Part shown: positions 1 to 5,794 of the stretch, in pieces
How the letters are laid out: the number at the start of each line of letters is the position of its first letter
Position numbering within the stretch: the stretch's first letter is position 1
Assembly: GCA_937980625.1 (NCBI GenBank)
Contig: CALJPJ010000033.1
Span: 1 to 6,118, forward strand
Source of the DNA: an uncultured Bdellovibrionales bacterium
GTDB taxonomy: Bacteria; Bdellovibrionota; Bdellovibrionia; Bdellovibrionales; UBA1609
DNA: 6,118 bases
Direction: 5' to 3'
Translations under genes and position numbers: made by a program
The notes under the pieces: generated by a model
Told to the model about the DNA's origin: nothing
What the model saw: only the letters and a program-made list of their open reading frames with translations
The model's database searches: none

Positions 1-2
1 TG

Positions 3-29
3 CTTACACAAGTTCAACTTATCTATAAT
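3..29 (+). promoter_or_regulatory. Possible sigma70-type promoter for the three-gene secreted-protein operon
   Basis: A perfect TATAAT box lies at 24-29. The best -35 candidate is CTTACA at 3-8, which matches TTGACA at 4 of 6 positions but with a short 15-bp spacer. At the usual 17-bp spacing the hexamer at 1-6 (TGCTTA) is poor. Transcription would start near 36 and give a leader of about 48 nt that contains the G-rich ribosome binding site. In such AT-rich DNA, TATAAT occurs often by chance, and the true -35 could lie outside the window. Confidence 0.35.
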
Positions 30-66
30 TTATTAAAGTGTTATTTATTTAGCGCTTTTAACCTTC

Positions 67-76
67 GAGGGGGGAG
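67..76 (+). promoter_or_regulatory. Strong G-rich ribosome binding site for the gene at 84
   Basis: GAGGGGGGAG lies 7 nt before the ATG at 84, an ideal Shine-Dalgarno position, and it fixes the start of this gene. The run of six G at 69-74 is conspicuous in DNA this AT-rich. Being a homopolymer, it could change length by slippage and so alter the spacing or strength of the site. Confidence 0.75.
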
Positions 77-83
77 TTAATAA

Positions 84-1073
84 ATGAAAGCATTAATTAT
101 ACTAATAGCTTTAACAAGTCACTTTGCTTACGGGTATGTTGGCGAATTAATGTTTGTTAGCAGCGTTAAGTACCATGATTTTGGAGATAAAACACCGTCA
201 TGTAATTTGTTAGTACAACGAGAAAAAGCTTTTAAAAGAAAAGTAAGAGAACAAGTTGATGCCATATCTAAACTAGATTTTTTAGAATATGTAAAAACGG
301 ATAAGCACATCAAAAAATACATTAAATTTAACGAATTCGAAAGCTATGAAAATTTAGTAAAAGTTCATATAATTGCTGAGCCTAAAGATGAGTTAATTAA
401 TGAAATTAAAGACAGAGGTATTGAAAATGTCTATTTTTCAATTCAATCTGCGGGTGTGTTGTCGAGCCGTTTAGCAAAATTCCATAAAGATTTATTTGGC
501 ATAAATATTATTTATAATAATGAAACTAATAAAATATTAATTGAGTACTTGATGCCTAAGGTAATTCAGTGTCTGTCAGATAAAAGTGTTTACTTTAGTT
601 GGGTTAAAAATTCAGTTAAAGAAAAAGATCAGTTAATTTTATTAGCTAGGAGTCGTCCTAGTTTTAAAAATATGTTGTTAAATCAGAAGTCTATACTAGA
701 TAAAAGTAATATGGAGTATGTTGCAGAGTTAAAAGAAAATATAAAGTTGGTGAATCAACTCAAAAATGGTGAGTTTGAATTATTAGATTTAGAAAATTTA
801 GACCTATCAGACAGTATGGAAGCCTATTATTTAAAACTATCAAATGACTATGTTGATGCTTATATGAAGCTTGCCATTTCAATTGAAAGATTTAAAAGAA
901 ATAATTTTTACTTTACTGTTGAGGATAATAATACAGTGAAAATAGATTATTTACATAATTATTTTGTAGGTACTACTAGGGTTCCCCAGGTTAAAAAAGT
1001 ATATGAAAGATTAGAAATGGCTATGAATAAAAAAATAGAAATTTTCTTTAAATTTATATCAAGGGAGCTTTAA
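84..1073 (+). CDS. Secreted protein of unknown function, 329 aa
   Basis: I do not recognise this protein. The N-terminus is a short Sec signal peptide: Lys2, a hydrophobic core at about 3-10, and a probable cleavage after Ala-Tyr-Gly (15-17), so the mature protein is likely periplasmic or outer-membrane associated. No lipobox cysteine is present. The mature chain has two cysteines (C40 and C163), which could form one disulfide. It is rich in Lys, Glu, Asn and Leu, with long probably helical stretches at about 45-110 and 175-275, and has no further obvious membrane segment. No catalytic motif was found. The ATG start is supported by the GAGGGGGGAG site 7 nt upstream. It is the first of three genes separated by 2-bp gaps, all encoding signal-peptide proteins, so a shared envelope role is inferred. 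The coding call is firm; function is unknown. Confidence 0.9.
   Translation: MKALIILIALTSHFAYGYVGELMFVSSVKYHDFGDKTPSCNLLVQREKAFKRKVREQVDAISKLDFLEYVKTDKHIKKYIKFNEFESYENLVKVHIIAEPKDELINEIKDRGIENVYFSIQSAGVLSSRLAKFHKDLFGINIIYNNETNKILIEYLMPKVIQCLSDKSVYFSWVKNSVKEKDQLILLARSRPSFKNMLLNQKSILDKSNMEYVAELKENIKLVNQLKNGEFELLDLENLDLSDSMEAYYLKLSNDYVDAYMKLAISIERFKRNNFYFTVEDNNTVKIDYLHNYFVGTTRVPQVKKVYERLEMAMNKKIEIFFKFISREL
1061..1067 (+). promoter_or_regulatory. Ribosome binding site that fixes a GTG start
   Basis: AAGGGAG lies inside the last codons of the upstream gene, 8 nt before the GTG at 1076. It supports GTG as the true start of the second gene and coupling of its translation to the first. Confidence 0.75.
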
Positions 1074-1075
1074 AA

Positions 1076-1588
1076 GTGAAAAAAATTGTATTACTATTGG
1101 TTTTTATCTATAGCTCATTGAGTTTAGCGTATAAATGTCCACCAAGTATAAAGAAAAAACCTAACGCAGAATTACACAAGTTTTTATCTCAGTATAAAAA
1201 TCTAACAGATGTTTATGGGTGCAAAATTGAAGTTATAGTTTGTCAAAAGACAATAGGTAATTATGATGAATTTGCTCCCATCGGTGAGATATTAATTAAG
1301 GATAGATTTGGTAATGAAGGTTATGTCCAGTTGAGGTTATCTGACCAACCAAATAAGTTTATTAAATCTAAGTTTGAATCTGGGCGTGGTTATATGAGTT
1401 ATATTTTGTACGATTACTCAGATGAATCTATTGAAGGTAAAATACAAAAATGGGATTTAGATATATTTAGAAAGCCAAAGAGTAATGAGATTAGAGAATT
1501 ATCACTAGGCATTTATTCACATAACAGGCAGCTGAATCAGCCCAATGGCAATGATTCAAGGTGGTTTTTATGTAAAAAGGATTACTGA
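1076..1588 (+). CDS. Small secreted cysteine-containing protein of unknown function, 170 aa
   Basis: No family recognised. Translation starts at GTG (1076), 2 bp after the upstream stop and 8 nt after a good AAGGGAG site. Residues 1-18 are a textbook Sec signal peptide: Lys2-Lys3, hydrophobic core 4-17, cleavage probably after Ser-Leu-Ala (16-18). The mature protein of about 152 aa has four cysteines (C21, C49, C56, C166), enough for two disulfides, one possibly tying the N-terminus to the C-terminus. The middle (about 50-130) alternates hydrophobic and polar residues in a way that suggests beta strands, followed by a polar Asn/Gln-rich stretch (150-160) and a Trp-Phe-Leu-Cys ending. There are no membrane segments after the signal and no catalytic motif. 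Its place between two other secreted proteins implies co-expression and perhaps a complex, which is inference. Confidence 0.88.
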   Translation: MKKIVLLLVFIYSSLSLAYKCPPSIKKKPNAELHKFLSQYKNLTDVYGCKIEVIVCQKTIGNYDEFAPIGEILIKDRFGNEGYVQLRLSDQPNKFIKSKFESGRGYMSYILYDYSDESIEGKIQKWDLDIFRKPKSNEIRELSLGIYSHNRQLNQPNGNDSRWFLCKKDY

Positions 1589-1590
1589 CA

Positions 1591-2229
1591 ATGAAGTATT
1601 TCGCATTTTTTTTGTGTTCAGCTTTATGTATTAACGCTTTTGCTGATGTATTGCCAAGTTTGAGTGCTAATTTATATTGTCAAAAACGTTTAAGTCTTCC
1701 GATAGTTGAAGAGCAGGTATATTTTAGCTCAGATTGTAAAAAGGTTTTTTTAGTTCCAGCATATAGGCTGTCATTAGAGTGGGCCGCTGACCATAAAAAA
1801 CATGAATGTATAAATGGAAGTAAAGCTAGCAAAAGTATAACCTTAAGCTTTAAGGTTTTAAATAGAGTAAATAAAAACCTTATAAGTTCTTTTAAGCAAA
1901 AGCTTGATGATTTAGGTGTGGATGTTGTTTTAGCTGATTTGTACACCTCGAGCTATTTTTTTCTGGAGCCTAGCAATGAAAGTGTAAAGTTATATGCCCC
2001 TGGCCGAAAAATTAATAAAAAAGTACATATTGATGAATTATACTTTATCCCATCTGGTGGGTCTATTTATTTAGACTTAGAAGTATCTCAGGAAAAATTT
2101 TGTGATATACAAGGTCGAAGCTATCTTGATTTAAGTTTTATTAAAGAGCAGCTTCAAGAAATTTACTTTTATAGGCACTATAAAGTTAAATTTGAGTCAG
2201 GGTTTAAAAACTTTAATGTTCCTTTATGA
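1591..2229 (+). CDS. Secreted cysteine-containing protein of unknown function, 212 aa
   Basis: No family recognised. The ATG follows the upstream stop by 2 bp. The ribosome binding site is AAAAAGG at 1574-1580, 10 nt from the ATG, somewhat distant but usable. The first 18 residues are a Sec signal peptide (Lys2, hydrophobic core with Cys9 and Cys13, cleavage after Ala-Phe-Ala at 16-18). Cys9 and Cys13 are unlikely lipoprotein sites because a clear Ala-x-Ala cleavage follows. Four cysteines remain in the mature part (C30, C49, C73, C171), as in the preceding gene. The sequence is mixed alpha/beta in character: a helix-like Lys-rich segment at about 95-110, strand-like segments at 112-165, and an aromatic C-terminus. 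It is the last gene of the operon. No clear terminator stem with a T-run follows the stop. Confidence 0.88.
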   Translation: MKYFAFFLCSALCINAFADVLPSLSANLYCQKRLSLPIVEEQVYFSSDCKKVFLVPAYRLSLEWAADHKKHECINGSKASKSITLSFKVLNRVNKNLISSFKQKLDDLGVDVVLADLYTSSYFFLEPSNESVKLYAPGRKINKKVHIDELYFIPSGGSIYLDLEVSQEKFCDIQGRSYLDLSFIKEQLQEIYFYRHYKVKFESGFKNFNVPL

Positions 2230-2429
2230 TACACTTTTTGAGTTTAATAAATAGTTTAGTCTTAGTTTCAATTTAGTTTTCGCCAAGTAACACTATTGAA
2301 AAATGAACTTATATTTTTAAAGGGCGGGGGTATTTTTTAATTTTATGCCTGTTAAAGTTTATAAGCACAGTGTTTAATACACAATATTTTATTAAATAAA
2401 TTTTGTGCGCTCTATTATGAGACAGTTTA

Positions 2430-2458
2430 TTTCAAGCCTTGTTGTTTTGAGATATAAT
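2430..2458 (+). promoter_or_regulatory. Candidate promoter for the DUF1592/DUF1552 gene pair
   Basis: A perfect TATAAT is at 2453-2458. A weak -35 candidate, TTTCAA (2430-2435, 3 of 6 matches), sits 17 bp upstream. Transcription would begin near 2465, right at the AAGGGG site (2466-2471), so the mRNA would have almost no leader before the apparent signal-peptide region and about 70 nt before the ATG at 2536. Placement makes sense, but the weak -35 and AT-rich background keep this tentative. Confidence 0.35.
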
Positions 2459-2465
2459 AATCTTT

Positions 2466-2535
2466 AAGGGGTATAGTTATTTTAAATAGAGGCACGTTAA
2501 TATTTATTATATAAGTATTAGTCGCTGGAATCCCA
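2466..2535 (+). pseudogene. Interrupted lipoprotein signal-peptide region in frame with the DUF1592 gene
   Basis: Reading the downstream gene's frame backwards gives Ile-Leu-Asn-Arg-Gly-Thr, then a hydrophobic run (LIFII), a TAA stop at 2512-2514, a second run (VLVAGIPVMM) and Asn-Ala-Cys. This has the layout of a lipoprotein signal peptide: basic residue, hydrophobic core, lipobox-like Met-Asn-Ala-Cys. AAGGGG (2466-2471) lies 7 nt before ATT at 2479, exactly where a start codon would be expected. No ATG, GTG or TTG occurs in any plus frame from 2461 until GTG at 2533. Two changes, in the start codon and at the TAA, would restore a normal lipoprotein. AT-rich DNA readily encodes Ile/Leu/Phe, so chance resemblance is possible. 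Confidence 0.4.
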
Positions 2536-4191
2536 GTGATGATGAACGCTTGTACATATGGTGGGTTTGAGGGAGATTTTGATGGCCTTTTGTCAGGATT
2601 AGATTTTAATGAAAAAGTCACTGGAAAATGTTCAGAAGAAAATAAAACTGACTATAAAGAGTCTATAATTACTAGAATGGAACTTCATAATATTATTGAG
2701 GATGTTTTTGGAGAGAAAATAAAATCCGCAACTCTTGTCACCTCTCTTATCAATAGTATTCCAGAAAGACCTGTTGAGCTAAGAAGTAACCACACACTTT
2801 TCTCATCTTTTAATAATGGTGAAATTAGAGATGAAATTTATTCTAGACAACTTTTAAAGTTAGGTCTTGAAATTTCTAATCAACTAGGAGCAGATTCCAC
2901 ATTTAACTCTCTTTGTCCAAATATAGATAGTTGCATTACTAACTTTAAATCTAATTTTGCATCTAAGCTGTGGAGAAGGCCATTAAGTTTAGAAGAGTTG
3001 AATTTAAATTTGATTTCAGGCTTTAGTTTTACAAACTCTCTAGAAGATCGTAAAAATTTATTTGCAATACTTCTGGGGGCAACCTTAGCATCACCACAGT
3101 TTTATTATAAAAATATTCTCGAGAAAAAAACAAACAATGTTGATAATTATTATGAATATGAAGGCTATGCTTTAGCCAGTAGATTATCATTTTTTCTTTA
3201 TAATTCTATTCCTGATGCCAGGTTACTTGAGTTAGCTAAAAGTGGTGACTTAAGTAAAAAATCAGTCATATTAAGTGAGATAGATAGAATTTTAGCAGAA
3301 CCATTATTTAAAAGTAGGTTTATCAAAGATGTTTTGATGAAAATTTTTTCTGTTTATGAAGATCATAGCTCTGTAGATTTGATTACTAATGATGAAGGTG
3401 TTTCTGTTGCCAAAAAAGACTTTGCAAAACAGATTTATTTACAATTAGAAAATATTTTAGACAATAATTTAAACCTTTCTAAGATGATTAATGGTGATGT
3501 TGTTTGTACGAATAGAAAAATTTCAAGTTTTTTAAAAAACTATAACAGTAGTATTGTGCCTAAAACCTTTTCCCCAATTGCGCCTTCTTATGTTGATAAT
3601 ATTTATTCGAGTTTACTTGCGAACCCATTATTTTTAAAGCGTGCTAAAAATGGAAATGGTAAAACATTAGTTAGCCGAAGAGGTATGGTTTTATATGAAA
3701 CCTTATTATGTAAGCTCATTCCAATTAATGAGCCTGATCCTGATATTATTAAAGGGGTATTGGGGCATGCTCCTTTAACTCAAATAGAGATTAGTAAGAT
3801 TCGGATAAGTCATTCAACCTGTAAAAGATGTCACAAAAATAGTGATAGAATTGGTATACCAATGGAACATATTAACGATTTTGGTCAGTACAGAGATGTG
3901 TATATTGATAATACGCCAATATCTTATAGTATAGATTTACTCCCTGGTAATACAAATACGATGATGACGAATTTTTCAGATTTTTTAGAACATTTATCAC
4001 AAGACCAAAGGTTCCAAGAGTGCATGGTTACAAAATTAAAAAGCAAATTTAAAACTGCAAATCTTGTTAGGCCACAGCAGTGTTCTGAAGAAATTGCCGA
4101 ATTTTCTAAGCATGGGGGCCTTGTTGATTTAATCAAGAATATTGTTTCTAACGAACTATTTTCTATTGTTGAGGTTAAATATAATGAATAG
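2536..4191 (+). CDS. DUF1592/DUF1588-family protein with c-type heme motif, 551 aa as readable; N-terminus may be incomplete
   Basis: The modules of this family appear in order. They are a DUF1587-like ITRMELHNIIEDVFG (45-59), matching the usual RLTxxEYNNTVRDLLG, and a DUF1595-like region ending LWRRPLSLEEL (145-155). DUF1592 runs from about 206 to 335 (LASRLSFFLYNSIPD). DUF1588 (about 375-465) begins with SRRGMVLYETLLC and contains C429-K-R-C432-H433, a CxxCH heme-attachment motif; DUF1585 (about 475-545) ends the protein. The biochemical role of the family is not established; the heme motif implies a function outside the cytoplasm, probably redox-linked. The ATG at 2536 has only a weak GGA site at 2527-2529 and gives no signal peptide, although Cys6 sits at a plausible lipobox reached from an interrupted upstream sequence. 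The gene is either N-terminally damaged or the start is unconventional. The body is intact, with no internal frameshift. It overlaps the DUF1552 gene by 8 bp. Confidence 0.88.
   Translation: MMMNACTYGGFEGDFDGLLSGLDFNEKVTGKCSEENKTDYKESIITRMELHNIIEDVFGEKIKSATLVTSLINSIPERPVELRSNHTLFSSFNNGEIRDEIYSRQLLKLGLEISNQLGADSTFNSLCPNIDSCITNFKSNFASKLWRRPLSLEELNLNLISGFSFTNSLEDRKNLFAILLGATLASPQFYYKNILEKKTNNVDNYYEYEGYALASRLSFFLYNSIPDARLLELAKSGDLSKKSVILSEIDRILAEPLFKSRFIKDVLMKIFSVYEDHSSVDLITNDEGVSVAKKDFAKQIYLQLENILDNNLNLSKMINGDVVCTNRKISSFLKNYNSSIVPKTFSPIAPSYVDNIYSSLLANPLFLKRAKNGNGKTLVSRRGMVLYETLLCKLIPINEPDPDIIKGVLGHAPLTQIEISKIRISHSTCKRCHKNSDRIGIPMEHINDFGQYRDVYIDNTPISYSIDLLPGNTNTMMTNFSDFLEHLSQDQRFQECMVTKLKSKFKTANLVRPQQCSEEIAEFSKHGGLVDLIKNIVSNELFSIVEVKYNE
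3820..3834 (+). other. CxxCH heme c attachment motif in the DUF1588 domain
   Basis: The codons for Cys-Lys-Arg-Cys-His (residues 429-433 of the DUF1592/DUF1588 protein) fall in a context, HSTCKRCHKNSDRIGIP, that parallels the typical family segment in which C-x-x-C-H-x-x-x-D-P-x-G follows an LLC motif. Here the family Asp-Pro-Leu-Gly is replaced by Asp-Arg-Ile-Gly. Covalent heme attachment to such a motif occurs only after export, which matters for the missing signal peptide. Confidence 0.8.
4171..4186 (+). promoter_or_regulatory. Ribosome binding site and coupled ATG start of the DUF1552 gene
   Basis: GAGG at 4171-4174 lies 9 nt before the ATG at 4184, inside the end of the upstream gene, whose TAG is at 4189-4191. 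The resulting 8-bp overlap suggests translational coupling. A longer reading from ATG 4142 adds 14 hydrophobic residues in front of the twin-arginine motif. It is rejected because a Tat motif normally sits near the N-terminus. Confidence 0.75.
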
Positions 4192-5533
4192 ACGAAACTT
4201 TTTAAAAAACATACAAAATTTTGCCTATGCCTATGGAGTTAGTGGAATCCTTAGCCATAATTCGTTTGCTCAAGCTAGTGAAAAAAAATATCTTATAAAT
4301 TTTGTTATAAAGTACACTGGAGGAACTACAGATGAAAATGGTGTCGGTTTTTGGCGGACGGATAATGGGTCCTTAAGCAGTCTTTCGCCCTATTCATCTG
4401 ACTTACTTATTCCCTTAGGATTTGATATTAAATTCAACCATTCAATGAACGCTCATCATGTTAACGCTTCTGCTGCTTTAACTGGTGCTACAACCGAAGT
4501 TATTTTAGAAGATAGGGTGATAGAAGGTGAGTTTGATGAGAATGGTAAACCTAAAATGCGTACTGTTCAGTTAATGGGAGCTGAGTTGAAAAATATGGGC
4601 TCACAAGGTGCAGGTAAGTCATTTGACTTAATAGTGGGTGAGCACCTTAAAAAAATTCATAAATGTGCCTTACCTTATATATCAATTGGAAATCAGTTTC
4701 AACCAGGGAGTACGGTTAGAGCTACGTCCTCTTGGGATAATTTCAAACATTTATACTCAATAAATAAAACATCAGATTTAGCCACAACAATTAAAAACCG
4801 AATAAACTGTGCAGCAGGTGAGACCACAAACTATCATAGACAGTTAGCCGCTTTAGAATTAATAAAACAAAACCAAAATGTGTTTCAAAGTAAATATATC
4901 ATTGATAAAGGTAAATTTAATCAACTTGAGCAAATGACTCTAAAAAATATTAATCATTTTAAATCACTAGAATCAACAAGTGGTGCAAGTTCAATAAATG
5001 CATGGGCTAATCATCAAATTTGTAAAGGTTATCCTACAAATGAGTATGCTGATTCATCTTTTGATAAAAGTATTTTTATGAGTAAAATGAATGAAATGTA
5101 TGACCTTGGTATTATAGCTTTGCAGTCTAATGTAACTAGAGTGCTAACTTTCAATTTAAATCTTAGTGAAATGCATGATGCGTCTCACCACGAGGATAAA
5201 GCTGATAAAATTAAAGCTTACGTTGATCTTTCAAAAAAGTATCATGAATCAATTGCTAGTTTTATTAAAAAGCTAAAAGCCAGTGACTTGTATGATGAGT
5301 CCATGATTTATTGTAACTCAGGCTCAGGCCTTCATTCGTATAGCCATTCTTATACTAATCAGTCGATTTATATACTTAACTCTGGAAAGTCTGGGGTTGT
5401 TAATAATGCTGGAAATAGAATTGGTCTATCTGCTTTATTGAGAGCAATGCTTAAGAAATATGGCATAAATTATAGTAGCTATGGTGGTACAAACTACGAA
5501 GTTGCGGGGCTACCAGTAATAAACTTTATATAA
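4184..5533 (+). CDS. Tat-exported DUF1552 (HXXSHH) family protein, 449 aa
   Basis: The protein starts MNRRNFLKN, a twin-arginine motif (R3-R4-x-F6-L7-K8). A hydrophobic stretch follows, with probable cleavage after Ala-Gln-Ala at 29-31, so it is exported folded through Tat. The diagnostic HXXSHH signature is present exactly as H331-D-A-S-H335-H336. Other family-like features are the His-rich FNHSMNAHHVNASAALTGA (84-102), typical of the conserved first third, and a C-terminal NSGSGLHSYSHSY (378-390), corresponding to the usual YGSGMSDGNxHxH segment. The clusters H86/H91/H92, H331/H335/H336 and H384/H388 could form a metal site, which is inference. Length is normal for the family and the end is intact. 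DUF1552 genes are habitually found next to DUF1592/DUF1588 genes, as here; the two products probably act together in the periplasm or at the envelope. Substrate and reaction are unknown. Confidence 0.92.
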   Translation: MNRRNFLKNIQNFAYAYGVSGILSHNSFAQASEKKYLINFVIKYTGGTTDENGVGFWRTDNGSLSSLSPYSSDLLIPLGFDIKFNHSMNAHHVNASAALTGATTEVILEDRVIEGEFDENGKPKMRTVQLMGAELKNMGSQGAGKSFDLIVGEHLKKIHKCALPYISIGNQFQPGSTVRATSSWDNFKHLYSINKTSDLATTIKNRINCAAGETTNYHRQLAALELIKQNQNVFQSKYIIDKGKFNQLEQMTLKNINHFKSLESTSGASSINAWANHQICKGYPTNEYADSSFDKSIFMSKMNEMYDLGIIALQSNVTRVLTFNLNLSEMHDASHHEDKADKIKAYVDLSKKYHESIASFIKKLKASDLYDESMIYCNSGSGLHSYSHSYTNQSIYILNSGKSGVVNNAGNRIGLSALLRAMLKKYGINYSSYGGTNYEVAGLPVINFI

Positions 5534-5604
5534 GTGAATTGTATAATATTTAACCTTTATTATATTGCGGCTAGGAAATAGTAGTGGTTTTAAGCCTTTG
5601 TCTT

Positions 5605-5685
5605 ATTGTTGATACTCTTTAGAATTCATTTTGGATTGTGCACTTAAGGTGTGACTTTGTCACACCACTTGAGCGTATCAATAGT
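5605..5685. repeat. Nested inverted repeats, possible hairpin or terminator structure
   Basis: The core is a perfect 8-bp palindrome, GGTGTGAC (5648-5655), TTT loop, GTCACACC (5659-5666). After a two-base bulge it extends with CTTAA (5643-5647) against TTGAG (5669-5673), with one G-U pair in a plus-strand transcript. Outer arms ATTGTTGATAC (5605-5615) and GTATCAATAGT (5675-5685) pair over 11 bp with two G-U pairs in the plus-strand transcript. No T-run follows in either direction, so it is not a classic intrinsic terminator. It could still end or stabilise the DUF1552 transcript. Confidence 0.5.
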
Positions 5686-5702
5686 ATTAGATTTTATATC
5701 AC

Positions 5703-5764
5703 TAGGGCATGTTGACGTTTCATCTAGTCTCTTTACTAACTAGATGAAACATCAACACGCCCTA
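5703..5764. repeat. Near-perfect inverted repeat with 26-bp arms and 10-bp loop (REP/MITE-like or terminator stem)
   Basis: The left arm, 5703-5728 (begins TAGGGCATGTTGACG), and right arm, 5739-5764 (ends CAACACGCCCTA), are reverse complements at 24 of 26 positions, with loop CTCTTTACTA. Both mismatches are A/C on the plus strand and therefore G-U or U-G wobbles in a minus-strand transcript, so the minus-strand RNA could form an uninterrupted 26-bp stem. It begins 30 bp beyond the minus-strand gene's stop. No U-run follows. The ends begin and finish with TA, and the outer GGGC..GTTGA resembles an insertion-sequence terminal repeat, so a miniature element is possible. There is no transposase here. 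Confidence 0.75.
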
Positions 5765-5794
5765 AAATAAAATTTCATATTTTAAAAAATAAAG

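Larger units (their letters stand above)
2230..2535. other. 306-bp intergenic region between the two plus-strand operons
   Basis: No convincing gene or RNA lies here. Contents noted: three TTAGT pentamers at 2256-2277; a purely A/T stem (AAAAAT at 2299-2304 with ATTTTT at 2313-2318), too weak to call a terminator; a G-rich tract GGGCGGGGG at 2322-2330 that stands out from the AT-rich surroundings; a TATAAT box at 2453-2458; AAGGGG at 2466-2471; and a translated stretch at 2479-2535 that resembles a lipoprotein signal peptide but is interrupted (listed separately). Confidence 0.6.
5534..5794. other. 261-bp convergent intergenic region with two palindromic structures
   Basis: This is the gap between the plus-strand DUF1552 gene and the convergent minus-strand gene. 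It carries a nested hairpin region at 5605-5685 and a long inverted repeat at 5703-5764 (both listed separately). The first 70 bp are plain AT-rich sequence; the TATAAT at 5542-5547 has no matching -35 and is not called. No open reading frame of note was seen. Confidence 0.6.

Noticed and set aside
128..322. Minus-strand open frame inside the first gene, and similar ones at 1680-1946, 2427-2621 and 3924-4136
   Set aside because: They lie antisense to well-supported genes (2427-2621 partly also over the upstream gap) and have no sign of a recognisable protein.
2256..2277. Three TTAGT pentamers as possible regulator repeats
   Set aside because: Spacings of 6 and 11 bp are irregular, and such short A/T-rich words are expected by chance here.
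2299..2318. AAAAAT/ATTTTT stem as a terminator of the first operon
   Set aside because: A six-pair stem of only A-U pairs is too weak to act as an intrinsic terminator.
2417..2467. 16-codon reading frame beginning Met-Arg-Gln-Phe, with a signal-peptide look
   Set aside because: It has no ribosome binding site, overlaps the candidate promoter, ends after 16 codons, and is in a different frame from the downstream gene.
4142..4183. A start for the DUF1552 gene at ATG 4142
   Set aside because: It would put 14 extra residues before the twin-arginine motif and overlap the upstream gene by 50 bp, whereas ATG 4184 has GAGG at the right distance.
5650..5664. CRP-like site TGTGA..TCACA
   Set aside because: The spacer is 5 nt, not the 6 nt CRP needs, and the site lies between convergent gene ends rather than at a promoter. 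A hairpin explains it better.
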